Assembly (NCBI GenBank): GCA_037074615.1
Contig: CM073563.1
Coordinates: 17,344,501-17,408,500 of the forward strand
DNA: 64,000 nt
Direction: 5' to 3'
DNA from: Leucaena leucocephala
Taxonomy: Eukaryota > Streptophyta > Magnoliopsida > Fabales > Fabaceae
Below are positions 23,726 to 35,100 of this stretch, one piece after another (positions within the stretch are counted from its first letter, which is position 1; every line of letters begins with the position of its first letter). Both the position numbers and the translations under genes were made by a program. The notes beneath the pieces are model-generated. The model searched no databases and was not told where the DNA came from. It saw only the letters and a list, made by a program, of their open reading frames with translations.

Positions 23726-26396
23726 ATTTCACCTAGCAAGGAAAACAGAGCACAAAAGTACACATGACCAATAATAACTAATATGGACTAACAAAAATAT
23801 AGTTTAGAAAAGATGTATAATAAAAAAAAACTTAAAAAACAAGACTACATTGGCATCCTAGTGTTCTAAAACATTTTTGAAATCAAGGTCTACAATAAGC
23901 TTTTAATAAAACAACACTACTGTATAATCAAAAAACTAGTGAGCAAAACAAAGCATAGAACAACCCAGAGCACGGAAGAATGAGAATGGAATAAATTGTA
24001 GAACCAAAACATCAAAATGAACAGATTGTGCCTTACTTAACCGTAGTGGTTGTCGAATGAACAGTGCGTAATCTGACCGTCACGGGATGATGGCCGGCAG
24101 CGTCGACCCTGGTGATAGCCAGCTTAGACTTCTCCGGCACATGGCTCCTCCTTTTGACCTAACCCTTTCCCCTTTCTTTGATAGCTTTAGCTTCTTTGGT
24201 TATTTGAAATCATGCGGTGTGTTTTTACGTATTTTAAAATCCTGACTCCTTTCTTTTTTTCTTAAATCACTCATCCACACAAGCTTTATTTTTCCACATA
24301 AAGCAATCCCAATTAGCATGCCAAATAAGAAAACTTAGTGTTAACTGACACACGATCAAATTTAACATCATTAACCTTAAGTCATTTTCAAAATTTACAG
24401 ACCAACATTTTAAGACAGAATAAATTTGATAGATCAAAATCTCTTATTTTAAATTTCATGGATTAAAACTAAAATAAAAAGAAAATATAAGTATTAAAGT
24501 TGATATTAACTCAAAATATAAATTACTTAAAAGAGAATTTAAAATATTTATTTAACAATTTCTTTCTTAAATAAAAAAGTATAAAATACTTAAAATTATA
24601 TGTCAAATACTAAGTGTTATTTTTTAAATCATATGATATATAATAAAAAATATAAAAAATTATAATATAACAAAAACCTTAACTTTAATGTTAATTTTAG
24701 TAGAAAACAGTTGATAGTAAAAAATAAAACATTAAACTTTTAAAAATTAGGAAAATAATGTACAATTGAGGGAGTTTTATGTATTTTAGTGAAAAAAAAT
24801 TATATCAATGCTTTACTTCTTAAAATAAAATACTAATATTTTTAATTTCTTAACCATTCTATAAAATTCATTCAGATATAACTTTTAATCTTGACTTATT
24901 CTCTTTTGTAAATTATTTTAAAACTTTCCGCTCAATATAATAGATATTGACGACAGTTTTAAGGAAATAAGTCATTAAAAACAAAATATAATACTTAACG
25001 AAATGGGCTTTAAATCCCTTTGATATGCATTAAAAAAGGTAACAACAGGGAGTTTAATGTTAAAAATTAAAACTTTAAATATGTTAAATTAACTTTGGAA
25101 ATATCTGAGCGTAACATACAGTTTTCGGGATGTGATGTTGTGTATTATAGTTTAAATTTTTTAGTCCAATGCCGCATAGTCAAATAATAATGGTGAGAGG
25201 TTTATTAAACTTTAATTACAATTTCTATTTTATTTTATACTAATTTGTTTTAAACAACCGGTAGCTTCACTGTCTAGAGATAATGATTTACGGGCTTGAC
25301 CATATCTTTTTTTTTTATACATAAAATTTTTTAGAAAAAGTTATGTTCATCCATGATCTAAGAGTAGGATAAAGTCTTCTTTCTTATAAAACGAGCCGTC
25401 TATTACCCTCAAATATAAATTTAGACATCTAAGAGTTAAAATGTCTCCCCAAATACTATAATTTACCTCCAGAGATTGAATATGTTATAAATAGTCGTAT
25501 ATCTCACCTCTTTATTAGTTGAAGTCATAAACAGTGGTTAGGCTTGACCATATTGTTTCACCTATATTACCCGGCACATATAGGATATAAGATCTGATAT
25601 GGTGTTTATTTAAAAATGAAGAAAGATAAAATTTTAAAAAATTAGACTGTTTAATTAATATGATACTTCTAGAATATTTTTTTAAAAATTTTATTTATTG
25701 TGCAAAGATAAATAATTGAGTTATAACTTATCATTGATTTAAAATTTTAGAAATTAAGTTATATAGTTAAAGAATTAAGTTATAGATAAATTAAAAATTA
25801 TTATAAAATTATAAAAAATAATTTATTTACTAAAAATTTTAGCTACATGCAAGTAATGCAAACTTGTCATATTTTTTTGCACTATAACTTTTTAAATTGT
25901 TATTGAAATTTTGAGTAATTTCCATAAAATTAAAGGATTAAAAGTGTTTTAAAAAAAATAAGAGAAAATGACATTTGGGTCCCGTGGAAGAAATCAAAGG
26001 CCAAAAAAGTTCTAGAAAATGGCATAATAAATGTTAAGTCCTATAGAACCTCAAATAAATTTTTTTAATTATAAAAAGACATAATTGTCCTTTGCTTAAA
26101 TTCTCTTGCTCAGATTCTGGGAAGGGAGAGAGAGATCTTATCTTTATAGCGTTTGTCTTTTTTTCTCTCTTCGAACCTCTTACCTCATCGCATCCTTTTT
26201 CTTCTTTGCTTTAATTTGAAACAAGTTGCAGAGTTATATTTCCAAAGTTTGTCTAGTTCAACACACCCAAAATGATGACCCACTAAGTCCCAAGTATTTG
26301 AGGGGTGGAGGCTAGTTTAATATTTATCGAAACCCTCGCACTCCCTCCAAAACTCCGTTCCACTCAAAGGAGGCAAGGGTTAGGGATCGGATAACC
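23726..26396. other. AT-rich intergenic sequence
   Basis: Long A/T runs and short homopolymers with no sizeable open frame. About 26100-26396 is richer in C/T and G and runs directly into the NSE2 pseudogene start, so it may be that gene's former promoter and 5' UTR. Nothing else is supportable. Confidence 0.5.
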
Positions 26397-27530
26397 ATGG
26401 CGTCGACTTCACATGGTGGTGGCGTTAGTGAAAGAATAAGAAATGTAGCTTCGACTTTATGCTCAGATAATCTAGCTCTCATTACTGTCTATAACTTTTT
26501 CCTTCGTTCATCCTTTGTTTAATGCCTTTTTCCCTTGATTGCGAAAGTGTTGCTTTAATTTTGAGTGCAAAATACATCATTTCTTGATATCATTATTTTG
26601 CAGAATACGGAATTAGTTTCTTGATTGAGTAGTTTCTTGCTTGCTAAGAGCTCAAGTTTTCTTTTTCAAAGCACATAGTTTAGATAGTCTTTGTTGTAAA
26701 ACCCTCAATTTACTATGCCAGTGACATTTGTATTGGAATTCTTGTCCGAAAAATTCATAAATATGGCAAATGTTTCCCCTTTTGGAAGTTGAGATCAATG
26801 ATCAAAGATTACTTCAGTAAAGGAAGACAACTCATTATAAAGTTTCCTTTTTATTTTTTTCCAATAGATTTTTGGCTTTTATTTGCTGAGTTGTGCTTGA
26901 TTTGGTTGCATCATGTGTCATTATTTCAAGATACCCGAAGGTTTATTAGTTTGATGAAGGAAATTGCAGTTGATTTAGAGAAAGATAAACAATCTGATAT
27001 GGTCTTAATATCATTTATTTGTATTTAATTTCAGTATTTTCCCCTATTTTCTTGTTTGACAATGATGCAAGGAGAGAAGCATGGCAATTTCAGTTAAGCT
27101 GGATGGTTTTCTAGCAGGACATATAACATCTAGATGAAACTTTTGGAATTCATCGGGACATAAGGAAATTATGTAGAATAATATTCACAATTAAAAATGT
27201 GATTCCCCCTTGTTCTTTAATATTGAAGTTACTGAATACGTGATTATGTGGAGAACATCTAATAATTTTATAATGATAAAGAATCTTAGTTACTAAATTG
27301 TTATTCAAAGATGATGGCTCAAGAATTTATGCGTCACTGATCATATAGTAATTGTAAAATATTTTAGGTGAAGGGCCTTTAAGATACAGTTGTAGAGTTA
27401 TTGGACAAATATGAAGATTTTGCACATTTTTCATCTGCAGTTCAGTCTGTTGTAGGCATATACCAACCAAGAGAATAATTTTTATTTCTTGTTTCCTATT
27501 GTACATTTTGTAATGACTGATTTTGAGTTT
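26397..27530 (+). pseudogene. MMS21: NSE2/MMS21-type SUMO E3 ligase, 5' exons only, with a nonsense codon
   Basis: NSE2/MMS21 (HPY2 in Arabidopsis) is the SUMO ligase of the SMC5/6 DNA-repair complex. Three pieces match its N-terminal half in order. Exon 1 at 26397, in a good plant start context, reads MASTSHGGGVSERIRNVAST. Exon 2 (26931-27001) reads TRRFISLMKEIAVDLEKDKQSDM between AG and GT. Exon 3 (27368-27472) reads VKGL-stop-DTVVELLDKYEDFAHFSSAVQS..IYQPRE. The stop at 27380-27382 replaces an expected glutamate codon (KDLEDTV pattern). A final trace, TDFE near 27515, fits the start of exon 4. The SP-RING domain that carries ligase activity is absent from the window. It looks like a truncated duplicate; a full gene is expected elsewhere. 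Identification is from memory of the family. Confidence 0.78.
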
Positions 27531-27539
27531 CATAGTATT

Positions 27540-28009
27540 TAGCTTTCATTCAAAAAAAATATATGATAATTGTTATTGGTTCAACCATTAGTATGATGAA
27601 TGTGTTATACAAGATGAAAAATTGATTATATAGAGTTTTGGGAAAGGGAATTTGGACATTCATTAGAAGCAAGGCATTTGTGACCGACTTGTATCATGGT
27701 GGCATGGTCATTGTATCCTAGTTCTTGACATCTCGTTTTTTCTAACTTCATTGCAGGTGTTTCATATGGAAATGCAAGCAAGGTTGCCTGTAGTTTGTTT
27801 GTGATCTTGAAGCCCATTTTAGTTGTTGTCACACTAGTGCTTTATGCAAAGGAGAAATATAAATAAGTAAATTTTAGTCCAATGCAATCATACTTATATC
27901 TCACAATCATGCATACAATATCATACACAATGCAATCATACTTGTGTAAATGCATTGTACACTCTCCTTTTTTATTTTGTAAATTGTAAAGTATATATAT
28001 ATTAAGTTA
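27540..28009. other. Intergenic, nothing recognised
   Basis: No open frame with recognisable content. One acceptor-like TTGCAG (near 27750) lacks a credible exon after it. Confidence 0.4.
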
Positions 28010-28960
28010 TATTTCACCTGAATGGTGTTAGGAAGAAATATACGCAAGTTGTTATTTTTTTCCTAAGGAGTTGTCATTTGTTGTTGGTGGAGTTGTTATT
28101 TTCCCACATATAGTCCTATTTTTTTGGTGCATTCTAGGTGTCGAGCAAAAATGTACTCAAGTTGTTATTCCTTCACCATGACTTGTTATTCAAGTTGTTA
28201 ATCTATCAAATGTGTGACGTAGAATTGTTTAGTTTCATAAGAAATTTGATAACAAATTAATACTTCTTGTGTGGGGAAATAACAATTCAAATGTGTTGAT
28301 CTACCAAATGTTATTCAAGTTGTTAATCTAACAAATGTGTTATTTTTGCTATTCTGGATAAGTTATTTTTCAGTTGTCAAGCTCTTATTCCTTCACTATG
28401 GAGTTCTTATTTTCTACTGATAAAGTTGTTATTTTTACTGTCATTAGATAGTTGTTATTTACATGTAGTTGTTATACCTTCATTATGGGGTTGTTATTTC
28501 TTACTACTAGAGTTGTTATTCCTTCAATATGGTGTTGTTATTTTTAAGTGTTAAAGTTGTTATTTTTGCTGTTGTGGATAAATCATTTTTCAGTTAAGTT
28601 CTTATTCCTTCACTACGGGGATCTTATTTCCTACTGATAAAGTTGTTATTTTTGTTGTCATTAGATATTTGTTATTTAAAGGTGGTTGTTATACTTTCAC
28701 TATGTGATTGTTATTTCCTACTGCTGGAGTTATTATTCCTTCAATATATGGTTGTTATTTTTAAATGCTAGAGTTGTTATTTTTGCTATTGTGGATAATT
28801 TTTTTTTTTCAGTTGTCAAGTTCTTGTTCCATCACTATGGGGTTGTTATTTCCTATTGCTAGAGTTGTTATTCCTTCAATATAGGGTTGCTATTTTTAAG
28901 TGCTAGAATTGTTATTTTTGCTGTTGTGGATACATTTTTTTTTAGTTATCAAGTTCTTGT
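28010..28960. repeat. Degenerate tandem repeat field built on GTTGTTATT
   Basis: The 9-mer GTTGTTATT and close variants recur dozens of times. A longer unit is visible: segments containing CAGTTGTCAAG..CTTATTCCTTCACTATGG recur near 28371, 28592 and 28810, spaced about 220 bp, with a shorter last step to about 28945. No protein or structural RNA is suggested. Confidence 0.75.
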
Positions 28961-29220
28961 TCCTTCAGTTGGTGTAAAATATACCAGGGCAGGAATATAT
29001 TTTGGATATGCAATGAATATAACTTCTACTATTGAACAGGTAAAAGTTTTGTGTCTAGATAATTATTTATGATTTTGCAATGCCTTCTTCTCAAAAACTA
29101 ATGTCTCTTGCTGAACTTTCTCAAACTCAGTTGAAAGGGAATCTTGCACATTTTCAGGTTGTACATCAAATATAGTTACTTTTATCAAGATCTACCATAC
29201 TTTTTAGACAAATAGATATT

Positions 29221-29620
29221 AATCAAGGTTATAAAAAATTACTTTTATCACTATGTACAGTTATTTACAAAGCAAAAATTAGTGTGCTACGTATTCACAC
29301 ATAGCCACTTTCTCCATTTAATATTATAAAATGCTCAACTCCTTCATCATTAAATATATCAACAAATGTGTGTCGATCAAATCTAACAGTGAATTTTATT
29401 ACAATTTTATCATTTACTTTTCCAACAAGTGATGCTACTAATATTTTGAACTCATAATATATTATGCCTTCCTTTGTGGATTTTGTTATTACTTAATCAT
29501 CAACATATATATAACCTTCTCTATCATTTCTAAATTGTCCTCTATATGAACATAACACAATAGATGCTTTCCAGACAAACTCGCCATCAATAATGACAAC
29601 CTATACCAAACATATAATAT
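29221..29620 (-). pseudogene. Probable MULE transposase N-terminal remnant
   Basis: Minus-strand translation gives VVIIDGEFVWKASIVLCSYRG and, after a stop, KSTKEGIIYYEFKILVASLVG..IVIKFTVRF..FVDIFNDEGVEHFIIL. The pattern (short acidic start, a glycine patch, a 'DEGVE-F' motif) resembles the N-terminal domain before the zinc-binding region of many plant Mutator transposases. The remaining transposase is not present nearby, and one in-frame stop is visible. It could also be a different captured domain. Confidence 0.4.
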
Positions 29621-30660
29621 TAACAACTTTAACACTTATATTAACAATTGTCGCATACTATAATAATAACTCACATTACCTCACATATCAGATCATGATC
29701 TTTCATTCACACTTTAAAGGAACCCTTCTAATGTTTATATTTTCTTACTACTCTAAAGTAAACACACCATAAATTCCTGCAAATCGAATATAACTTTTAA
29801 AGGGATAAGCTTTTCCAATGAAAGGGATGTTAGAGCATAATCCAAAGAAATATAACTTCACATTATGATATAACATGTAGAGCATATAACTTTAAACATA
29901 AAAAGTTTACTTCATTTGTTGAAATCATTTGCATGGAAAGCAAGAGGCTACCAAATGCATTGAAAGCCAGAAAATAAATGAATAATGATAGTCGAAACTA
30001 TCAGCTATAATTCTGGCTTCATTTTCTTTTCTATAACATACAATTGGTTCTTTATTACTAAATAGAGGGGTAATCAAGCAATAGGAAATTTAAAAGATCA
30101 TTCAATCATAGTACTAGATAGCTAGTAATCTTACCTTCTTACATGACTCTTCCCTTGCAATTTTCTCTTCAAAAGAAGAAACTGTCTTTCTCAAATCTGA
30201 TCTCCCCTGGAATAGGAAAGTCATATTTAGCAAAGGTAGTATTTACAGAGACATATTCTCCTAGAAAGAACAAACTCAGAGCCATGAGAACAAATGACAC
30301 TATTGGAGAGATGACAACAATAATTGAATACAACGAAGCAAGTGGCTATTGCTGGAAGGTCGAGTGGCAACAACGATGACTGAAAAAGGAAAAATGACCT
30401 AGCAGAGATGAAGGAGTAAAGTGCAAGTGACGAGGAAGGATCATACTACAATCTTGAAAGGAAGCCACGCTTTCTTGTATTCTTTTCACAATAGAGCACA
30501 AAATTCTTTCTGCTTTTACTATTTTTTAATTCATAATAGCAGTTTTATCTTTTTATAATTAAAAAGAATTTATCTAAAATTTCATAAGACTTAAAATTAA
30601 TTATGTTATTTATTGGCATTTTTTTGTTTCACTCGTGTCATTTTTCCAAAAAACAATGGC
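29621..30660. other. Intergenic, upstream of APO4-like gene
   Basis: AT-rich. The 78-codon frame at 30143-30379 has no recognisable domain and no duplicate support. The APO4-like promoter should lie in the last few hundred bases; I see no clear TATA box. Confidence 0.4.
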
Positions 30661-30671
30661 ATAGGGAGCGT

Positions 30672-30854
30672 CGTTTTGCCCCAAGCCTCAGCCGTTCTCG
30701 AGATTCTTCCTCGACTTTGCTCGCAGTCTCCCTCTCCCTTCGACCATCGTCTTCCACTTCCTCGGCGTCGGTCGGAGCTTTGTTCGGAAGCTCTTCCTCC
30801 TTCCTTCGGCGTCCTATTTTCTCACTTTATCCATTCTCTGCAGTGTCGACATTA
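30672..30854 (+). other. Probable non-coding first exon (5' UTR) of the APO4-like gene
   Basis: A C/T-rich, GC-richer block ends CGACATTAG followed by GTATGGG, a good splice donor at 30855. The next coding exon starts about 2 kb downstream, after an acceptor-like TTTGTAG (to 32911). The block and donor are conserved in the duplicate at 43756-43941, where they also end CGACATTAG/GTATGAG. The transcription start is not determined; the ORFs in this block are shadows. Confidence 0.6.
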
Positions 30855-31788
30855 GGTATGGGATCCATTCTGGTGTGAGATTCCGTCTGCCTATTTCGCT
30901 TTGCGTATTTATTTATTTATTTATCTGGGCGATTGGTTGAAGTACTGTGTTGATGGTCATTTGGTGGATTCCGTGTTAATGTTTACATACTTAATGAACT
31001 GTGCAAGTGATGCTTCTGTATTGTTTATAGAAGAATGATACAAAGGAGTTGTTATTTGTTTGTATCGGAATTACTATGGTGATTTAGCGTTATCTTTGGT
31101 AAGCTTAGTTGTGCAGTTAAACTTACCATTATCAATTTCTTCAAGTTTCATAGCACCCACCCTAATATTGTTGCTATGAAATTGAACTTCTGATCAACAA
31201 TGCTGTTGGCTTATGACTTATGAATGTCTCCCAAGAATTCCAATTATTAAGCCATGAGATGTTAGACACAATTTTAGTGTCATGGCTTTCTGATGTTATA
31301 AATGGTTGTAATTTCCCATTAAGTCAGCTAAGATGTTCATTTCATAATGTATAGTTGAAACTTGAAGAGGATTGTTTTAGATTTACCCTTTGGTACAAAA
31401 GCGCCGTAAAAAAAGAAGTATTTAGAGATTTTTCACCAAGAAAGAAAAATGGAATCTTACCTTCAAATGTTAGGGGTGTAAGGATTATATGAATACATAA
31501 TAAAGTACTTGAAAGCAAAAGTTTGAAACTTGGCAATTGACATACTTAGATGAAAGGGAAAAATAAATAGATAGCTCGACATCTAAAGGATTTTTATCTG
31601 TTTACCACAAAAAAGGATTTTTATCTTCCTTTGATAGAATACTAAAATGATAGGGAATATCCAATAGGGCCTCACGAAGGCTCATTAAGGATGAATGCAT
31701 GCTGGTCAATTGAAGTCTCTCTTCTAAACCACATTTGATAGTGATTGGCTTGGAGGTGTGGTTTCCTTCAAGTTTCAACTATGGTCTG

Positions 31789-32260
31789 TGTTAGGACCAC
31801 TTTTGAAACCTAAGAAAATACATGATAAGTGAAAGGCACCTCCACTTTTTGTGGGTCAACACTTTGACTTACTATTTGGAGAAAGAAATAGATAAGTAGG
31901 GTAGCTATAGGGTTGCTGTAGGTCAAAGTCTATGAGAGGGGGAGCTGTGAGAGTGACTTTGGGGTCTTTAAATCTTCACTCTGGTCTAGGGGAGAGGCAG
32001 AGAAGAACTAAGAAGTGTGGCTTGGGCATTTGTGTTAGAGTTGTGTCTGTGTGTGACTTGTATCTTTTGTTCATATCTATCTGTTGTGTTGTAATTTGTA
32101 GTTGTAATCCCTCTTGTATCAGTCCCTGTTGCGTGTCTATTTGCGTAAAAGAGTAGTGTTTTTTATCTGAATGTAAGGAGTTTTAGCTTTTACATTACTA
32201 TAGTGTGTAATCTGTCTTACAACATTAAAGGTTTAGAAGTTTCTGTTTCGGGTCATAACA
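31789..32260. mobile_element. Solo LTR (472 bp) in intron 1 of the APO4-like gene
   Basis: The paralogous intron at 50855-50870 lacks exactly this block, which defines its ends: TGTTAGGACC with a leading TG at 31789, and GGTCATAACA ending at 32260. It is flanked by GTCTG (31784-31788) and GGCTG (32261-32265), a 5-bp target duplication with one mismatch; the empty site in the paralogue reads GGCTG. The ends carry a short inverted TGTTA/TAACA, typical of LTRs. Family not identified. The 74-codon ORF inside is not a gene. Confidence 0.85.
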
Positions 32261-32265
32261 GGCTG

Positions 32266-32620
32266 CTGGTTTGGGGTTGAGGTTTTTGGTTGTTTATGTA
32301 TATGTGAATTTCTTTGGATAAGATTGTCAGTATTATTTTTAGTTTTATTTATAAACTTCTGGGCTTGTTTTTTCTTCAGTTATTTTGTTAAGGTTGCCTT
32401 TCATTTGTAGAACAATTTTTGGTAATACTTAATTCCCTGATTTTTTCGTTGAGAATTAAAAGAATTTCAGTCTTTTGGTTTGGGGTTGAGGTTTCTGGTT
32501 TTGTTTATATGTGAATTTCTTTGGATAAGATTGTCAGTATTCTTTTGATCTTATTTTTTCTTGAATTATTTTGTTAAGGTTACCTCTCATTTGTTGAACA
32601 ATTTTTGGGAATACTTCATG
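32266..32620. repeat. Partial tandem duplication inside intron 1
   Basis: A segment beginning GGTTTGGGGTTGAGGTTT (about 32268) is repeated from about 32479, including GTGAATTTCTTTGGATAAGA and GAACAATTTTTGG. The duplicate locus at 50870-51030 has the segment only once, so the duplication happened in this copy. Confidence 0.8.
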
Positions 32621-32916
32621 CCCTGTATGAGTTTGATGCAAACAAAATTTTAAGATAGAATTACATTATAAATTTATTCAAATAGTGCTATGAATACCCT
32701 CTAACTCAGCATCCATAATATAAAGCAGAGTGAGGATAACTGATACGCAAGAATTTGAATAGAGAGAAATAAGATTTATAGAGTATAATTAGGAAGAAGG
32801 GGAAATTGAGCAAGGACTGAATAGGTGTCCCTTCTTTAGACAAAGTGTCTGTGTGAGCAAGGATTTCCATTTGATTCTTTATGATTTAATTTCTGAATGC
32901 AAGGTTTGTAGATTTC

Positions 32917-34528
32917 ATGGCTTTGAGAAAGAATCTTTGGCATATTGTTCTCTATGGAGAGTTCGATGGGTGCCTGGTGTACCCTCAACGGCTCTATACT
33001 ACTAAGGTGGACCTAAAGAAGCTTCGCCCCATGATTTACAAGAGGATAGAAAAACGGGCCAATGAATACCCAGTTCGTTCCATGGTTCTAGTTGCAAAGG
33101 AGGTCCTCAAAGCCAGGAGCGTTCTCGTCCAAGGCGTTTCTACCCTCCTTAAGTCCTTTCCAGTCATGGCTTGCAAGTGAGTTTGATTATATTAGTTGAT
33201 GATAACATCTCATTTTTTTACCTATGATTCTATTGTGTGATATTTTTATTTATGTGTCTTAGTTGGGGTATTTGTGACTAGAAATGTGAGGTGGCTCTCA
33301 GCAATCTTATAATTTCTTTGTATTTTGTATTAAGCAACTTCTGCAATGACATGGTTTACTATCCTTATCTTGCCAATGGTCATAGTCTGAACTCAGTTTT
33401 CCTGAAAATCTACATGGAGCTTTGTTGGTCTAGATGCCCATTTAGATGTTGAAAAGTGGAGGAAAAGAAGAAATGTGATTGAACTGCTGAGGTTTTCTAG
33501 TTTATTTTTTGAGAGAAGAGAAGAATGTCCTAATATCACCAAGCCCACCATTATCCTTTTATCCTGTTATTATTAAGTGAGCAAAACTTATAACTGGTAT
33601 TGATACATGATATAACTATTTTCATGAGTCACTTCAAATGCTAATATATTATAGTAATTTTTATGCATTTAATCCTTTTTAGTTAATATGGACAACCATT
33701 AATTTGATTAAATGGGATTCAAGTCAGGTAATTAAGTAGAATGTGTACTTGAACTTACTCTCTTCCCATTTCTTATGCTCACGTTCTGCAGAAGACTGTT
33801 CTTATCTTCCCATATTATACATTTTCAGATTCTGTCCAGAGATATTTATAGGTGCGAAGGGACATTTAATTCGGAGTTGCCATGGCTACAAGCATCGTGC
33901 CAAGAACCGGTGTCATGAATGGGTGGCAGGTGGTTTGAATGATATACTCGTTCCAGTTGAAACCTATCACCTAAACAATATGTTCCAAGGTGTTATAAAG
34001 CACAATCAAAGGTTTGACTTTGATCGCATCCCTGCTATTGTTGAACTATGCTGGCAGGCTGGAGCTGACCCTTGTAGCGATATTGTCGGTGGCAGTTCCC
34101 AAGGAAGTGAGATTTTGTCATCATCTGATCTTACCTCCCTAGCGAATAGAACATTAACAGCTTGGGAGACTCTGAGGTCTGGAGTGCAGAAGTTGTTGTT
34201 TGTTTATCCAGCCAAAGTCTGTAAATATTGTTCTGAGGTTCATGTTGGGCCATCTGGCCATAAAGCTAAACTCTGTGGTGTGTTTAATTATGAGAGCTGG
34301 CGAGGAGCTCACTTTTGGATGAAAGCAGAGGTGGATGATCTCGTACATCCAAAGATTGTATGGAGACGGAGGCCTCAAGATCCTCCTATACTTGTGGATG
34401 AAGGGAAAGGTTATTATGGGCGTGTACCAGCTATCTTGGATCTGTGCACAAAAGCCGGTGCCATTGTGCCTGCAAAGTATAATAGTATGATGAAAGCGCA
34501 AGGTTTATCCGGTCCTGCCTTTTGGTGA
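32917..34528 (+). CDS. APO4: APO-family protein (APO4-like), organelle RNA-binding; coding exons 32917-33176 and 33829-34528
   Basis: Two coding exons join in phase to give 319 residues. Exon 1 ends TGCAA before GTGAGT; exon 2 starts after TTTTCAG; the split codon is the lysine of ACKFCPE. The N-terminus (MALRKNLWHIVLYG..LYTTKVDLKKLRP) looks like a mitochondrial presequence. The protein then has the two repeated APO motifs, each with a CxxC..GHxxxxC zinc-binding pattern: CKFCPEIFIGAKGHLIRSC near residue 85 and CKYCSEVHVGPSGHKAKLC near 210. Each is followed by HEWV/YESWRGAHFW and by a PAI(V/L)(E/D)LC block. APO1 is known to bind RNA and promote group II intron splicing in chloroplasts; APO3 and APO4 are the predicted mitochondrial members. 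The length fits APO4. The gene appears intact, with a long repeat-bearing first intron. Confidence 0.93.
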
Positions 34529-35100
34529 TAACGATGAAATGTAGCACGAGAACTACATACTTAAAATTCTTTGAAGCCAAAAGTAAGATGAGTTGTAACT
34601 GATTTGGTTTGGGGCACTGATCAGAAAAGGTTTGAGAAAGTGATTGACCGCTGGTGAATTCTATGATCTGCAACTTTCCAGGTATTTTTATATTGCTGCT
34701 TTCATTCCTTAATATAAGATCCAATTGACTTTTTTGGTTAGTTTAAGGAAGTAAAATAAATAAGTTAATTATGACCAAATCTAACCTCTCAAGATAAATT
34801 CATATTATATACTCTTTAATCTACTTAAATTAGTCAACTAGCTCTAGTATTATTTATAATTAATTGATTTATTTAATTCTTTAGTCTATCTAAAAATGTC
34901 AACTAAGTTTTATTTATATTAAGGAGTGGAGGTAATATATCTCTTAGTGAATCCATGCTTTTTCTGCTATTCACTGGACTACAACCTGAAATTTTGTTTC
35001 CTCATGTCAGAGTTTATGCAGACCAATACCAAAATCTCCAGAGTTTTGTGGCGGGAGCTCATTGACACTGGCCCTTGAAGATACGTTATATCATAGTCCT
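34529..35100 (+). other. Likely 3' UTR of the APO4-like gene
   Basis: Sequence after the stop continues with non-coding text. TTTCCAG/GTATTTT near 34680 and TGTCAG/AGTTTATG near 35010 could mark a 3'-UTR intron, but this is only a consensus match. Confidence 0.3.

Noticed and set aside
28887..29160. Exon-like pieces (YTRAGIYFGYAMNITSTIEQ followed by GT; MPSSQKLMSLAELSQTQLKG followed by GT)
   Set aside because: Both end at plausible donors, but I recognise no family, find no partner exons, and the first overlaps the GTTGTTATT repeat field.
30603..30878. Two overlapping serine-rich frames near the APO4 first exon
   Set aside because: The corresponding frame in the duplicate (43741-43941) is not conserved in phase, while the splice donor is, so the block is better read as 5' UTR.
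31932..32156. 74-codon frame in the APO4 intron
   Set aside because: It lies wholly within the 472-bp solo LTR.
33743..33828. Upstream extension of the second APO4 coding exon to an ATG at 33743
   Set aside because: It runs through the intron end (TTTTCAG at 33828). The spliced form gives the correct zinc motif ACKFCPE across the junction.
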